From contig SKHH01000175.1 in assembly GCA_007117055.1 (NCBI GenBank), positions 1 through 5,213 on the forward strand: DNA of 5,213 bases. Reading direction: 5' to 3'. The notes below the pieces were generated by a model. That model made no database searches. It was not told where the DNA came from and saw nothing but the letters and a program-made list of their open reading frames with translations. Shown one piece after another: positions 1 to 5,213 of the stretch. The stretch comes from Lishizhenia sp. GTDB lineage: Bacteria > Bacteroidota > Bacteroidia > Flavobacteriales_D > Crocinitomicaceae. How positions within the stretch are numbered: the first letter of the stretch is position 1; each line of letters begins with the position of its first letter. Made by a program: the position numbers and the translations under genes.

Positions 1-476
1 AATCCTGCTGAAGTCTCTGCTAATTGAGCTCCAGACAAACTGCGTTTAAATTGTCTGAAATCATCTCCATAAGGATCCATTTCAACAAAGTATTTCGAAA
101 ACTGCTCTCTCGAAGGCCATGGATAAACTTCTACTTCGGGTAATAAAATCGTATCAGGAACCATGAAGTGAATTATCGAGTAACGTTGACCGGTTAAGGT
201 ATCTGGAACGATATAGCTGTTCGATTGATATCCAAAAGCAGAAAATAAAATTGTATCACCAGGTTTTGTGACAAAACTAAAATAACCAGAATAATCAGAC
301 ACCGTTCCTGTCTTGGTTGTTTTATCAATTACATTTACATACGATACCTGATCTAAGCTGTCTGTGGAGACAACAACTCCAGAAAACTGGATTAAACGTT
401 CTTCTTCTTGACTAAAAAGCGCAGTGCTAACAAGTACAAAAAAAGAAAGAAATACAAGGAATATACTATTTTTCAT
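1..476 (-). CDS. Exported protein with carboxypeptidase-regulatory-like domain (C-terminus outside window)
   Basis: The gene starts at the ATG at 476 and runs off the left edge; 158 residues are visible. Residues 1-22 form a typical signal peptide: MKN, then a hydrophobic stretch ending in STALFS before Q23. There is no lipobox cysteine, so it is probably not a lipoprotein. Residues about 30-92 look like a carboxypeptidase-D regulatory-like beta-sandwich: FSGVVVSTDS, a YVNV strand, GTVSDYSGYFSF, and GDTILFSAFGYQ. This pattern is common in Bacteroidota exported and outer-membrane proteins. After it comes LPEVEVYPWPSREQF (112-126), a segment I associate with small Bacteroidota secreted proteins that carry this domain. 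No catalytic domain is visible, and such domains usually have structural or binding roles, so the function is unknown. If the protein continues for hundreds of residues it could instead be the N-terminus of a TonB-dependent receptor or a DUF5686-type protein. It lies 61 bp downstream of the next gene on the same strand and may be co-transcribed with it. Confidence 0.8.
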   Translation of the reverse strand, partial: MKNSIFLVFLSFFVLVSTALFSQEEERLIQFSGVVVSTDSLDQVSYVNVIDKTTKTGTVSDYSGYFSFVTKPGDTILFSAFGYQSNSYIVPDTLTGQRYSIIHFMVPDTILLPEVEVYPWPSREQFSKYFVEMDPYGDDFRQFKRSLSGAQLAETSAG

Positions 477-537
477 TTTTTTCTTCTAAGTTACAATAAA
501 ATGAGCAAAAAATTAGATGCAATGTGTTTAATAATAG

Positions 538-1059
538 TTAAAACAGGCGTTGAAATTCCTCCTTTAGGCCTTTGATTGTTATTTCTGTTGGTAGTTCTCC
601 TACCTCACTAATAATCTCAAATATTTTAGCGCTTAAATCCATTGCTTTAGCATCTTCACCTAAACTTTTCGCAGCAATATTGACGATTTTAACAGTTTCC
701 TCTTTGCTTTTCTTCACATGATCCCACATGTTCGAAGAAATAAAAATTTGTTGAGCGACATTATGATCAAACTCCTGACGAATTGCATCTAACAATTTCG
801 ATTGGAACTGTTGTACCGTTAATTCAGGTGAGTAAATACGCATTACTAAATTATGTGGAGTAATACGTTCCATGAGCAGAACAATACGTTGGTACGCATC
901 TGCACGTGGTTCTAAGAAAAAAGTTTGACGCTCTTTTTTTAATTGGATGGATAATGCATTCACCTCTTTTTCATTTTGTTTTTTTAAAAACAAATACACC
1001 AATACTATCAACGCAGTGGATGGAATTAAAGCCACCAATATCATCCCAATCATTTCCAT
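538..1059 (-). CDS. Small membrane-anchored protein, DUF7935-like, function unknown
   Basis: This is a 173-residue protein read from the ATG at 1059. A GTG at 1065 in the same frame would add two residues; the ATG is preferred and neither has a Shine-Dalgarno site. Residues about 4-24 are one hydrophobic helix followed by KKQNEKE, which predicts an inner-membrane anchor with the C-terminal part in the cytoplasm. The soluble part is mostly helical and charged. It contains RADAYQRIVLLMERITPHNLVMRI (52-75, broken here as RADAYQRIVLLMERI then TPHNLVMRI) and EFDHNVAQQIFIS (96-108). Both resemble conserved blocks that I recall from flavobacterial proteins now grouped as DUF7935. No catalytic motif is visible and no function is known. 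It lies between trhO and the exported-protein gene on the same strand, and a good -7 element just upstream suggests its own promoter. Family membership is from memory, not from a search. Confidence 0.82.
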   Translation of the reverse strand: MEMIGMILVALIPSTALIVLVYLFLKKQNEKEVNALSIQLKKERQTFFLEPRADAYQRIVLLMERITPHNLVMRIYSPELTVQQFQSKLLDAIRQEFDHNVAQQIFISSNMWDHVKKSKEETVKIVNIAAKSLGEDAKAMDLSAKIFEIISEVGELPTEITIKGLKEEFQRLF

Positions 1060-1079
1060 AATCACATAATTTTATTGTT

Positions 1080-1087
1080 CAAAAGTA
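1080..1087 (-). promoter_or_regulatory. -7 promoter element before the DUF7935-like gene
   Basis: Read on the minus strand, this is TACTTTTG, an exact match to TAnnTTTG, the -7 consensus used by the primary sigma factor of Bacteroidota. It ends 21 nt before the ATG at 1059, which would give a leader of roughly 15 nt. No convincing TTTG-type -33 element lies at the usual 19-21 nt spacing; the nearest TTG (in GGTTGC) is only 13 nt upstream. The same octamer precedes mutA. Confidence 0.5.
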
Positions 1088-1113
1088 ACTAAACTTTTTG
1101 CAACCTCTTTTGC

Positions 1114-1165
1114 TTTTAAGAATTAATGAAAAAGAAAAATATAACCTTTTAAGTAATTCTTAAAA
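1114..1165. repeat. Perfect 12-bp inverted repeat in the trhO / DUF7935-like gene gap
   Basis: TTTTAAGAATTA at 1114-1125 is the exact reverse complement of TAATTCTTAAAA at 1154-1165, with 28 bp between the arms. Both arms lie inside the 122-bp gap between trhO and the next gene. The arms are entirely AT-rich except for one G/C pair, so a hairpin would be weak. The pair could mark a protein-binding site or part of a transcription end. The right arm also takes part in a tighter hairpin (1147-1165), so the two foldings exclude each other. Confidence 0.5.
1129..1165 (-). terminator. Possible weak terminator after trhO
   Basis: In the minus-strand transcript, 17 nt after the trhO stop codon, TTTTAAG (1165-1159) pairs with CTTAAAA (1153-1147) around a 5-nt loop. 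A T-rich stretch follows (TATATTTTTCTTTTT, about 1143-1129). The stem has 7 bp with a single G-C pair, and the T-run begins several bases after it, so this is a poor intrinsic terminator by standard rules. It is listed because position and order are right for ending trhO before the next promoter. Confidence 0.3.
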
Positions 1166-1181
1166 TATCGATAAAGGATGA

Positions 1182-2285
1182 TTATTTTGTTTCGCTTTTT
1201 CGCTCTAGAGTCACTTTTTCTAGTCCGAACTCTATTGGTTTCAATTTATTTTGTTTGAATATTAGCTTTTCAGAACGTCCTTTTTTAAATATTTTATTTG
1301 AAACAACCTTTCCTTTTCGCAATGCTTTTTGCTCTTCTTCTGGTAGATGAATTACCGATTGACAATCTGACGAACAACATCCCTCGTATTTCTCTTTACA
1401 AGCGTCACATTGAATAAACAATAAATGACACGCGTCGTTTACACAGTTTGTATGTGTATCACAAGGCGTTCCACATTGGTGACATACTGCTATGATATCC
1501 TCTGAAATTCGCTCTCCTCTTCGTTCGTCAAAAACGAAATTTTTCCCAATAAACTTATTTTCTAGTCCTTTGTCAGAACAATCGTTGGCATATTTTATAA
1601 TACCACCTTCCAATTGATGTACGTTTTTAAACCCTCTGTGTTTGTACCACGCTGAAGCTTTTTCACAGCGAATTCCCCCTGTACAGTACATAACAATATT
1701 CTTGTCTTCATTTCCTTTCAAATATTCATCTTCAATAATAGGAAGTGAATCACGAAACGTATCAACATCTGGAGTAATAGCACCTTTAAAGTGCCCAACT
1801 TCTGTTTCGTAATGATTTCGCATATCTATAAGAATCGTATTCGGATCATCCACGAGTTGATTGAACTCTTCTGCTTTTAAATGCTTTCCTTTGTTGGTTA
1901 CATCAAATGTTTCATCATTGAGTCCATCGGCTAATATTTTTGGACGAACTTTAATTTTTAGCTTAAGAAAAGGAAATTCAGCCTCGGATTCATCTACAGC
2001 AAGATTCAATCTGATTCCGTCTAAGAATGAGATTTCATACAGATCTTTTTTAAACTGATGAAATTTATCCGCTGGAACTCCAATTTGAGCATTTATACCT
2101 TCGGTGGCTACGTAGGTTCTTCCTACAATTCCGATTTTGGACCACATCTGAAATAAGTGATCTCTAAAAACTTGAGGATTGGGAATAGAAGCGTATTGAT
2201 AAAAGGATACGGTTACAAACTTTGTCCCACGCTCTTTTAATTTTTCTACCAATTCCTCTTTACTGAGTGTATTCCACAGTTGCAT
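1182..2285 (-). CDS. trhO: tRNA uridine(34) hydroxylase TrhO (rhodanese-domain, UPF0176)
   Basis: TrhO uses molecular oxygen to hydroxylate uridine 34, the wobble base of certain tRNAs, to 5-hydroxyuridine. This is the first step toward the cmo5U/mo5U modifications that widen codon reading. The 367-residue protein has the whole family layout. An N-terminal acylphosphatase-like UPF0176 domain (about 20-115) contains VTVSFYQYA and VGRTYVATEGINAQIGV. A rhodanese domain (about 140-240) contains ILIDMRNHYETEVGHFKGAI and the active loop CTGGIRC, with C201 the likely persulfide cysteine, R206 and C207. A cysteine-rich C-terminal domain has C268, C271, C275, C281, C286, C293, C296, C303, C304 and C308, spaced like a metal-binding knuckle. 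E. coli TrhO is about 350 residues; the excess here is mainly a Lys-rich tail after residue 320. The ATG at 2285 fits the family N-terminus. The gene is divergent from mutAB, with a -7 element at 2316-2323. Identification is secure; catalysis is inferred from the family. Confidence 0.96.
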   Translation of the reverse strand: MQLWNTLSKEELVEKLKERGTKFVTVSFYQYASIPNPQVFRDHLFQMWSKIGIVGRTYVATEGINAQIGVPADKFHQFKKDLYEISFLDGIRLNLAVDESEAEFPFLKLKIKVRPKILADGLNDETFDVTNKGKHLKAEEFNQLVDDPNTILIDMRNHYETEVGHFKGAITPDVDTFRDSLPIIEDEYLKGNEDKNIVMYCTGGIRCEKASAWYKHRGFKNVHQLEGGIIKYANDCSDKGLENKFIGKNFVFDERRGERISEDIIAVCHQCGTPCDTHTNCVNDACHLLFIQCDACKEKYEGCCSSDCQSVIHLPEEEQKALRKGKVVSNKIFKKGRSEKLIFKQNKLKPIEFGLEKVTLERKSETK

Positions 2286-2315
2286 GCTATGTAATTTACG
2301 TTAATAAAGAAAAAA

Positions 2316-2323
2316 CAAAAATA
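2316..2323 (-). promoter_or_regulatory. -7 promoter element before trhO
   Basis: On the minus strand this reads TATTTTTG, a match to the Bacteroidota TAnnTTTG consensus, 30 nt before the trhO ATG. A TTTA (minus strand, 2348-2345), a near match to the TTTG-type -33 box, lies 21 nt upstream, within the left arm of the palindrome at 2341-2382. The predicted leader is about 20-25 nt. This is a motif match only; the surrounding sequence is T-rich, so a chance match is possible. Confidence 0.45.
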
Positions 2324-2340
2324 AGACATTTTAAGAATAA

Positions 2341-2382
2341 CGCCTAAATCGATTCTCAATTTAGAATGGATTTAATTAGGTG
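2341..2382. repeat. Imperfect palindrome between the divergent trhO and mutA promoters (possible operator)
   Basis: TAAATCGATTCT (2345-2356) and AGAATGGATTTA (2363-2374) are reverse complements at 11 of 12 positions around a 6-nt centre (CAATTT). Beyond a 3-nt insertion on the right (2375-2377), pairing resumes: CGCCT (2341-2345) against AGGTG (2378-2382), where T2345 can pair with either A2374 or A2378 and one pair is G-T. The repeat is roughly midway between the two -7 elements and overlaps the -33 position of each. This location suits an operator for a dimeric regulator. No regulator gene is in the window, and a role is inferred from position and symmetry alone. Confidence 0.5.
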
Positions 2383-2402
2383 TAAAAAATATTGTACTTT
2401 TG
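2371..2402 (+). promoter_or_regulatory. Promoter of the mutAB operon
   Basis: TACTTTTG at 2395-2402 matches the Bacteroidota -7 consensus TAnnTTTG exactly. TTTA at 2371-2374, 20 nt upstream, sits at the right distance for the TTTG-type -33 box and matches three of its four bases. The -7 element ends only 7 nt before the mutA ATG at 2410, so transcription would begin at about 2406-2409 and leave almost no leader. The -33 box lies in the right arm of the palindrome at 2341-2382, so a protein bound there would be expected to block or alter this promoter. Confidence 0.6.
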
Positions 2403-2409
2403 AGCGGAA

Positions 2410-3708
2410 ATGAAGACAGAGAATACAATGCAAATATTTTTAGATGAGTTTTCTAGTGTGTCCAAATCTGATTGGATTAAGAAAATTGAAAAAGATTTAA
2501 AAGGAAAACCCTTATCGGACATTCATTTTAATGACCCGATTGAAGAAATTGATTTTGTAGCGTATGCACACAAGACTGATTTAGTTGAACCTAAGGATTC
2601 AATTACTGTTAAAAGAGGATTACGTGCAACAAATGAATGGGAAATTGTTTCTGTTTTGCCAAAAGTGAGTCCGCTGGAAATGAATAAACTCGCGCTTCAT
2701 TACTTGATGACGGGGACTACAAATTTGCGAATTGACTTAGATGGTAAGTCGGCTACAGATTGGAACATTATCACAAAAGGTATTCAGTTTAAATATATAT
2801 CCGCTACGGTAATTTACTATTCTAAGGAGCAACTCGAAATAATTAAACATAGTTTAGGAGAAAATTGTACAAATTGTTCTTTAATCCCTGCAAGTAATGA
2901 TTTACCTGTAATCAATTCGGTTAGAAACTTCCTAGTGGACGGGACTCAAGTTCAACGTTGTGGTGGAAATACAGCACAAGAAATTGCTTTTGTATTGCAT
3001 GAAGGTCATATAAAGTTGGTGGAATTACTACAAAGTGGACATACCCTTCGTGATAGTCAAAAGCAACTTAAATTTCGTTTTGGAGTAGGGAATGATTACA
3101 TTATAAGCACAGTAAAATTCAGGGTGTTTCGTTTGTTATGGCATAAGATAGTAGTGCTTTATGGTACTGATTTTCAACTCCCACATATCGAAGCCGAAAT
3201 AGGGCATTTGAATAAATCACTAAGTGACCCACACACCAATCTATTAAGGCAAACTACGGAAGCTATGTCAGCAATAGCAGGGGGTGTTCAAGAGCTTACC
3301 ATTCTTCCACACAACTGGCGAGCAAAAAACGCTGACATTTCTAAAACACAGCGACTAGCAACAAATATTTCACTTATTCTAAAAGAAGAAGCTTATTTGG
3401 ACGCGGTGGTGGACCCTGCTGGTGGATCGTATACGTTGGAGAAACTGACTCATTTGCTAGCTGAAAAAAGCTGGGCATTACTACAGGAGTTATCCTCTTC
3501 GGAGGTTGCTGTTGGTTTGATGACAACCAAAATTGCAGAAATAAAAGTAAAACGAATAGCTGCTCACTCCAATTCAGAAAGAACACTAATTGGTGTAAAT
3601 AAATACTTCAACCCTGAAAGTGATAAAGTTACAGAAGTTTGGGATGTTCCTGATAAATTACTTTTTGGAGAAGAACTCATTCTAGAACGGGATTACCCAA
3701 CTAAATAA
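2410..3708 (+). CDS. mutA: Methylmalonyl-CoA mutase small (beta) subunit, short form without B12 domain
   Basis: This 432-residue protein is the non-catalytic partner of MutB in the cytoplasmic adenosylcobalamin-dependent mutase that interconverts succinyl-CoA and methylmalonyl-CoA. The N-terminus (IFLDEFSSVSKSDWIKKIEKDLKG, residues 9-32, given here in summary as LDEF then DWIKKIEKDLKG) is typical of Bacteroidota MutA. The rest aligns with the MutB barrel: GTQVQRCGGNTAQEIAF (178-194) against GYHMQEAGATAAIELAY in MutB, LLRQTTEAMSAIAGGVQEL (278-296) against the CIEALAAAFGGTQSL block, DPAGGSYTLEKLT (335-347) and IGVNKYFNPE (394-403). The catalytic Tyr-His of MutB is replaced by T179-Q180, and the RPWTIRQYAGFST loop is absent, so it cannot be catalytic alone. 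Actinobacterial MutA is about 640 residues with a degenerate B12 domain; this one ends after the barrel. The ATG at 2410 is used, but ATG 2428 (Met7) is a real alternative given the promoter position. It is 16 bp upstream of mutB, in one operon. Confidence 0.93.
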   Translation: MKTENTMQIFLDEFSSVSKSDWIKKIEKDLKGKPLSDIHFNDPIEEIDFVAYAHKTDLVEPKDSITVKRGLRATNEWEIVSVLPKVSPLEMNKLALHYLMTGTTNLRIDLDGKSATDWNIITKGIQFKYISATVIYYSKEQLEIIKHSLGENCTNCSLIPASNDLPVINSVRNFLVDGTQVQRCGGNTAQEIAFVLHEGHIKLVELLQSGHTLRDSQKQLKFRFGVGNDYIISTVKFRVFRLLWHKIVVLYGTDFQLPHIEAEIGHLNKSLSDPHTNLLRQTTEAMSAIAGGVQELTILPHNWRAKNADISKTQRLATNISLILKEEAYLDAVVDPAGGSYTLEKLTHLLAEKSWALLQELSSSEVAVGLMTTKIAEIKVKRIAAHSNSERTLIGVNKYFNPESDKVTEVWDVPDKLLFGEELILERDYPTK

Positions 3709-3724
3709 TAGTTAGCATAAAGAC

Positions 3725-5213
3725 ATGAAAAAAATAGATCTTTCTACAATTCCTCTACAATCATCGGACTTAAATACCTCAACAACAGAAAAGGTAGAGG
3801 CTTCTGAAAATAAAGTTACCGCAGAAAAAATCATACTGCAAAACTTTTATACAAAGGATCAAATTAAGGATTTAAAACAAACTGATTTTGTTTCTGGATT
3901 ACCGCCCTATTTAGGTGGTCCATACAGTACGATGTACACGGTTCGACCTTGGACAATTCGTCAATATGCAGGTTTTTCCACCGCAGAAGAATCAAATGCT
4001 TTTTATAAAAGAAACCTTGCAGCAGGTCAAAAAGGCTTGTCTGTGGCTTTCGATTTAGCCACGCACCGAGGTTATGATTCGGACCATGAACGCGTAGTAG
4101 GAGATGTTGGAAAAGCAGGTGTAGCCATTGATTCCATTTTGGACATGAAGTTGTTATTTGATGGTATTCCTTTGGATAAAATGTCGGTTTCAATGACCAT
4201 GAATGGAGCGGTTATTCCAATTATGGCTTTTTACATCGTAGCTGCAGAGGAACAAGGCGTAGATAAATCCTTATTATCCGGAACGATTCAAAATGATATC
4301 CTGAAAGAATTCATGGTAAGGAACACTTACATTTATCCTCCAACGCCATCTATGAAAATCATTTCTGATATTTTCGAATACACTTCGAAATACATGCCAA
4401 AATTTAATTCGATTTCGATTTCGGGCTATCACATGCAAGAGGCAGGAGCGACTGCTGCTATTGAGCTAGCTTATACTTTAGCCGATGGTCTAGAATATTT
4501 ACGTTCGGGTATAAAAGCAGGCTTGAAAGTGGATGATTTTGCTCCTCGTTTGAGTTTTTTCTGGGCAATAGGAATGAATCATTTCATGGAAATTGCCAAA
4601 ATGAGAGCAGGTCGATTAATTTGGGCGAAGCTGGTTAAACAATTTGATCCTGAGAATACAAAGTCTTTAGCCCTTCGAACGCATTGTCAAACTTCGGGAT
4701 GGAGTTTAACAGAGCAAGATCCGTTTAATAACGTAGCGCGAACATGTATTGAAGCATTAGCTGCAGCATTTGGTGGGACACAATCCCTTCACACAAATGC
4801 CTTGGATGAAGCAATTGCATTACCCACAGATTTTTCTGCTCGTATTGCTCGAAATACACAAATTTACTTACAGGAAGAAACGGGAATCACCAAACATATT
4901 GATCCTTGGGCAGGAAGTTATTATGTTGAAAAACTGACCGATGAATTGGTAACAGAAGCATGGAAACTCATTCAAGAAGTAGAAGAGTTAGGCGGAATGG
5001 CCAAGGCTATTGAAACAGGCGTTCCAAAAATGCGTATCGAGGAAGCTGCAGCACGTAAGCAAGCGCGATTGGATGCAGGAAAAGATGTATTGGTAGGGGT
5101 AAACCGTTATCAACTCGAAAAAGAAGATCCAATTGATATTTTAGAAGTTGATAACACCAAAGTTAGACGCTCACAAATTGATCGATTGAATGAATTAAAA
5201 TCGAACAGAGACG
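3725..5213 (+). CDS. mutB: Methylmalonyl-CoA mutase large (catalytic) subunit, C-terminus outside window
   Basis: The gene starts at ATG 3725, 16 bp after mutA, and continues past the right edge; 496 residues are visible of an expected roughly 700. It catalyses the B12-dependent radical rearrangement between (R)-methylmalonyl-CoA and succinyl-CoA, in propionate metabolism and odd-chain or branched-chain breakdown. The whole substrate barrel is present. The CoA-binding loop is YSTMYTVRPWTIRQYAGFST (67-86). Other conserved blocks are FDLATHRGYDSD (109-120), QNDILKEFMVRNTYIYPP (189-206), SGYHMQEAGAT (233-243) and GGTQSLHTNALDEAIALP (350-367). Numbering runs eight below the Propionibacterium enzyme, so Y81, R199, Y235 and H236 correspond to its Y89, R207, Y243 and H244. 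Tyr and Arg at the first two positions indicate methylmalonyl rather than isobutyryl substrate. The C-terminal B12-binding domain with the DxHxxG histidine would lie outside. There is no Shine-Dalgarno site before the ATG, as is usual here. Confidence 0.97.
   Translation, partial: MKKIDLSTIPLQSSDLNTSTTEKVEASENKVTAEKIILQNFYTKDQIKDLKQTDFVSGLPPYLGGPYSTMYTVRPWTIRQYAGFSTAEESNAFYKRNLAAGQKGLSVAFDLATHRGYDSDHERVVGDVGKAGVAIDSILDMKLLFDGIPLDKMSVSMTMNGAVIPIMAFYIVAAEEQGVDKSLLSGTIQNDILKEFMVRNTYIYPPTPSMKIISDIFEYTSKYMPKFNSISISGYHMQEAGATAAIELAYTLADGLEYLRSGIKAGLKVDDFAPRLSFFWAIGMNHFMEIAKMRAGRLIWAKLVKQFDPENTKSLALRTHCQTSGWSLTEQDPFNNVARTCIEALAAAFGGTQSLHTNALDEAIALPTDFSARIARNTQIYLQEETGITKHIDPWAGSYYVEKLTDELVTEAWKLIQEVEELGGMAKAIETGVPKMRIEEAAARKQARLDAGKDVLVGVNRYQLEKEDPIDILEVDNTKVRRSQIDRLNELKSNRD

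Noticed and set aside
477..537. Possible promoter between the DUF7935-like gene and the exported-protein gene
   Set aside because: T-rich stretches such as TAATTTTTTG resemble a -7 box but none keeps TAnnTTTG spacing. No hairpin terminator is visible either, so read-through from the upstream gene is as likely.
1060..1065. GTG start at 1065 for the DUF7935-like gene
   Set aside because: It adds only two residues, and an ATG follows immediately at 1059. It cannot be excluded but is less likely.
1861..2058. Plus-strand open frame of 65 codons
   Set aside because: It is antisense within trhO, which is conserved along its whole length; the translation has no recognisable domain.
3374..3586. Minus-strand open frame of 70 codons
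   Set aside because: It is antisense within mutA, has low-complexity content and has no promoter or family resemblance.
3864..4193. Minus-strand open frame of 109 codons
   Set aside because: It lies opposite the strongly conserved CoA-binding region of mutB; the open frame is a by-product of mutB codon choice.
4407..4430. Short tandem of TTCGAT-like units in mutB
   Set aside because: It encodes the conserved NSISISGYH stretch of the active site, so the repetition reflects the alternating Ser-Ile residues.
1..5213. New defence, mobile or multi-gene system
   Set aside because: All five genes fit housekeeping or known Bacteroidota families. No transposase, integrase, CRISPR repeat, toxin-antitoxin pair, RNA gene or composition break was seen.

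Overview
The window looks like ordinary chromosome of a Bacteroidota bacterium, probably a flavobacterium-like member of the Flavobacteriales. Four things point there: AT-rich coding sequence, no Shine-Dalgarno sites before the genes, three copies of a TAnnTTTG-type -7 promoter element in the gaps, and the gene content (a short MutA without a B12 domain, a DUF7935-like membrane-anchored protein, and a secreted protein with a carboxypeptidase-regulatory-like domain).

Layout. Three genes are on the minus strand. At the left edge (1-476, cut by the window start) is an exported protein with a carboxypeptidase-regulatory-like beta-sandwich. At 538-1059 is a small protein with one N-terminal membrane helix, resembling the uncharacterised DUF7935 family. 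At 1182-2285 is a full-length tRNA uridine(34) hydroxylase (TrhO, formerly YceA/UPF0176). A 124-bp divergent intergenic region (2286-2409) separates these from two plus-strand genes. These are the small subunit (mutA, 2410-3708) and the catalytic large subunit (mutB, 3725 to beyond the right edge) of adenosylcobalamin-dependent methylmalonyl-CoA mutase.

How the genes work together. mutA and mutB are 16 bp apart and almost certainly form one operon. Their products make the MutAB heterodimer that interconverts succinyl-CoA and (R)-methylmalonyl-CoA. MutB keeps the CoA-binding and radical-chemistry residues of a true methylmalonyl-CoA mutase, whereas MutA has lost them and is structural. TrhO modifies the wobble uridine of tRNAs and has no evident metabolic link to the mutase; the two share only the divergent promoter region. 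The two leftmost genes have no assigned function.

The most interesting non-coding feature is that divergent region. A 42-bp imperfect palindrome (2341-2382) sits between the two -7 elements, and its two arms carry TTTA boxes at the -33 distance of both promoters. The mutA -7 element is so close to its ATG that the mRNA may be nearly leaderless, or translation may start at the next ATG. No mobile element, CRISPR array, RNA gene or clearly new multi-gene system was found.
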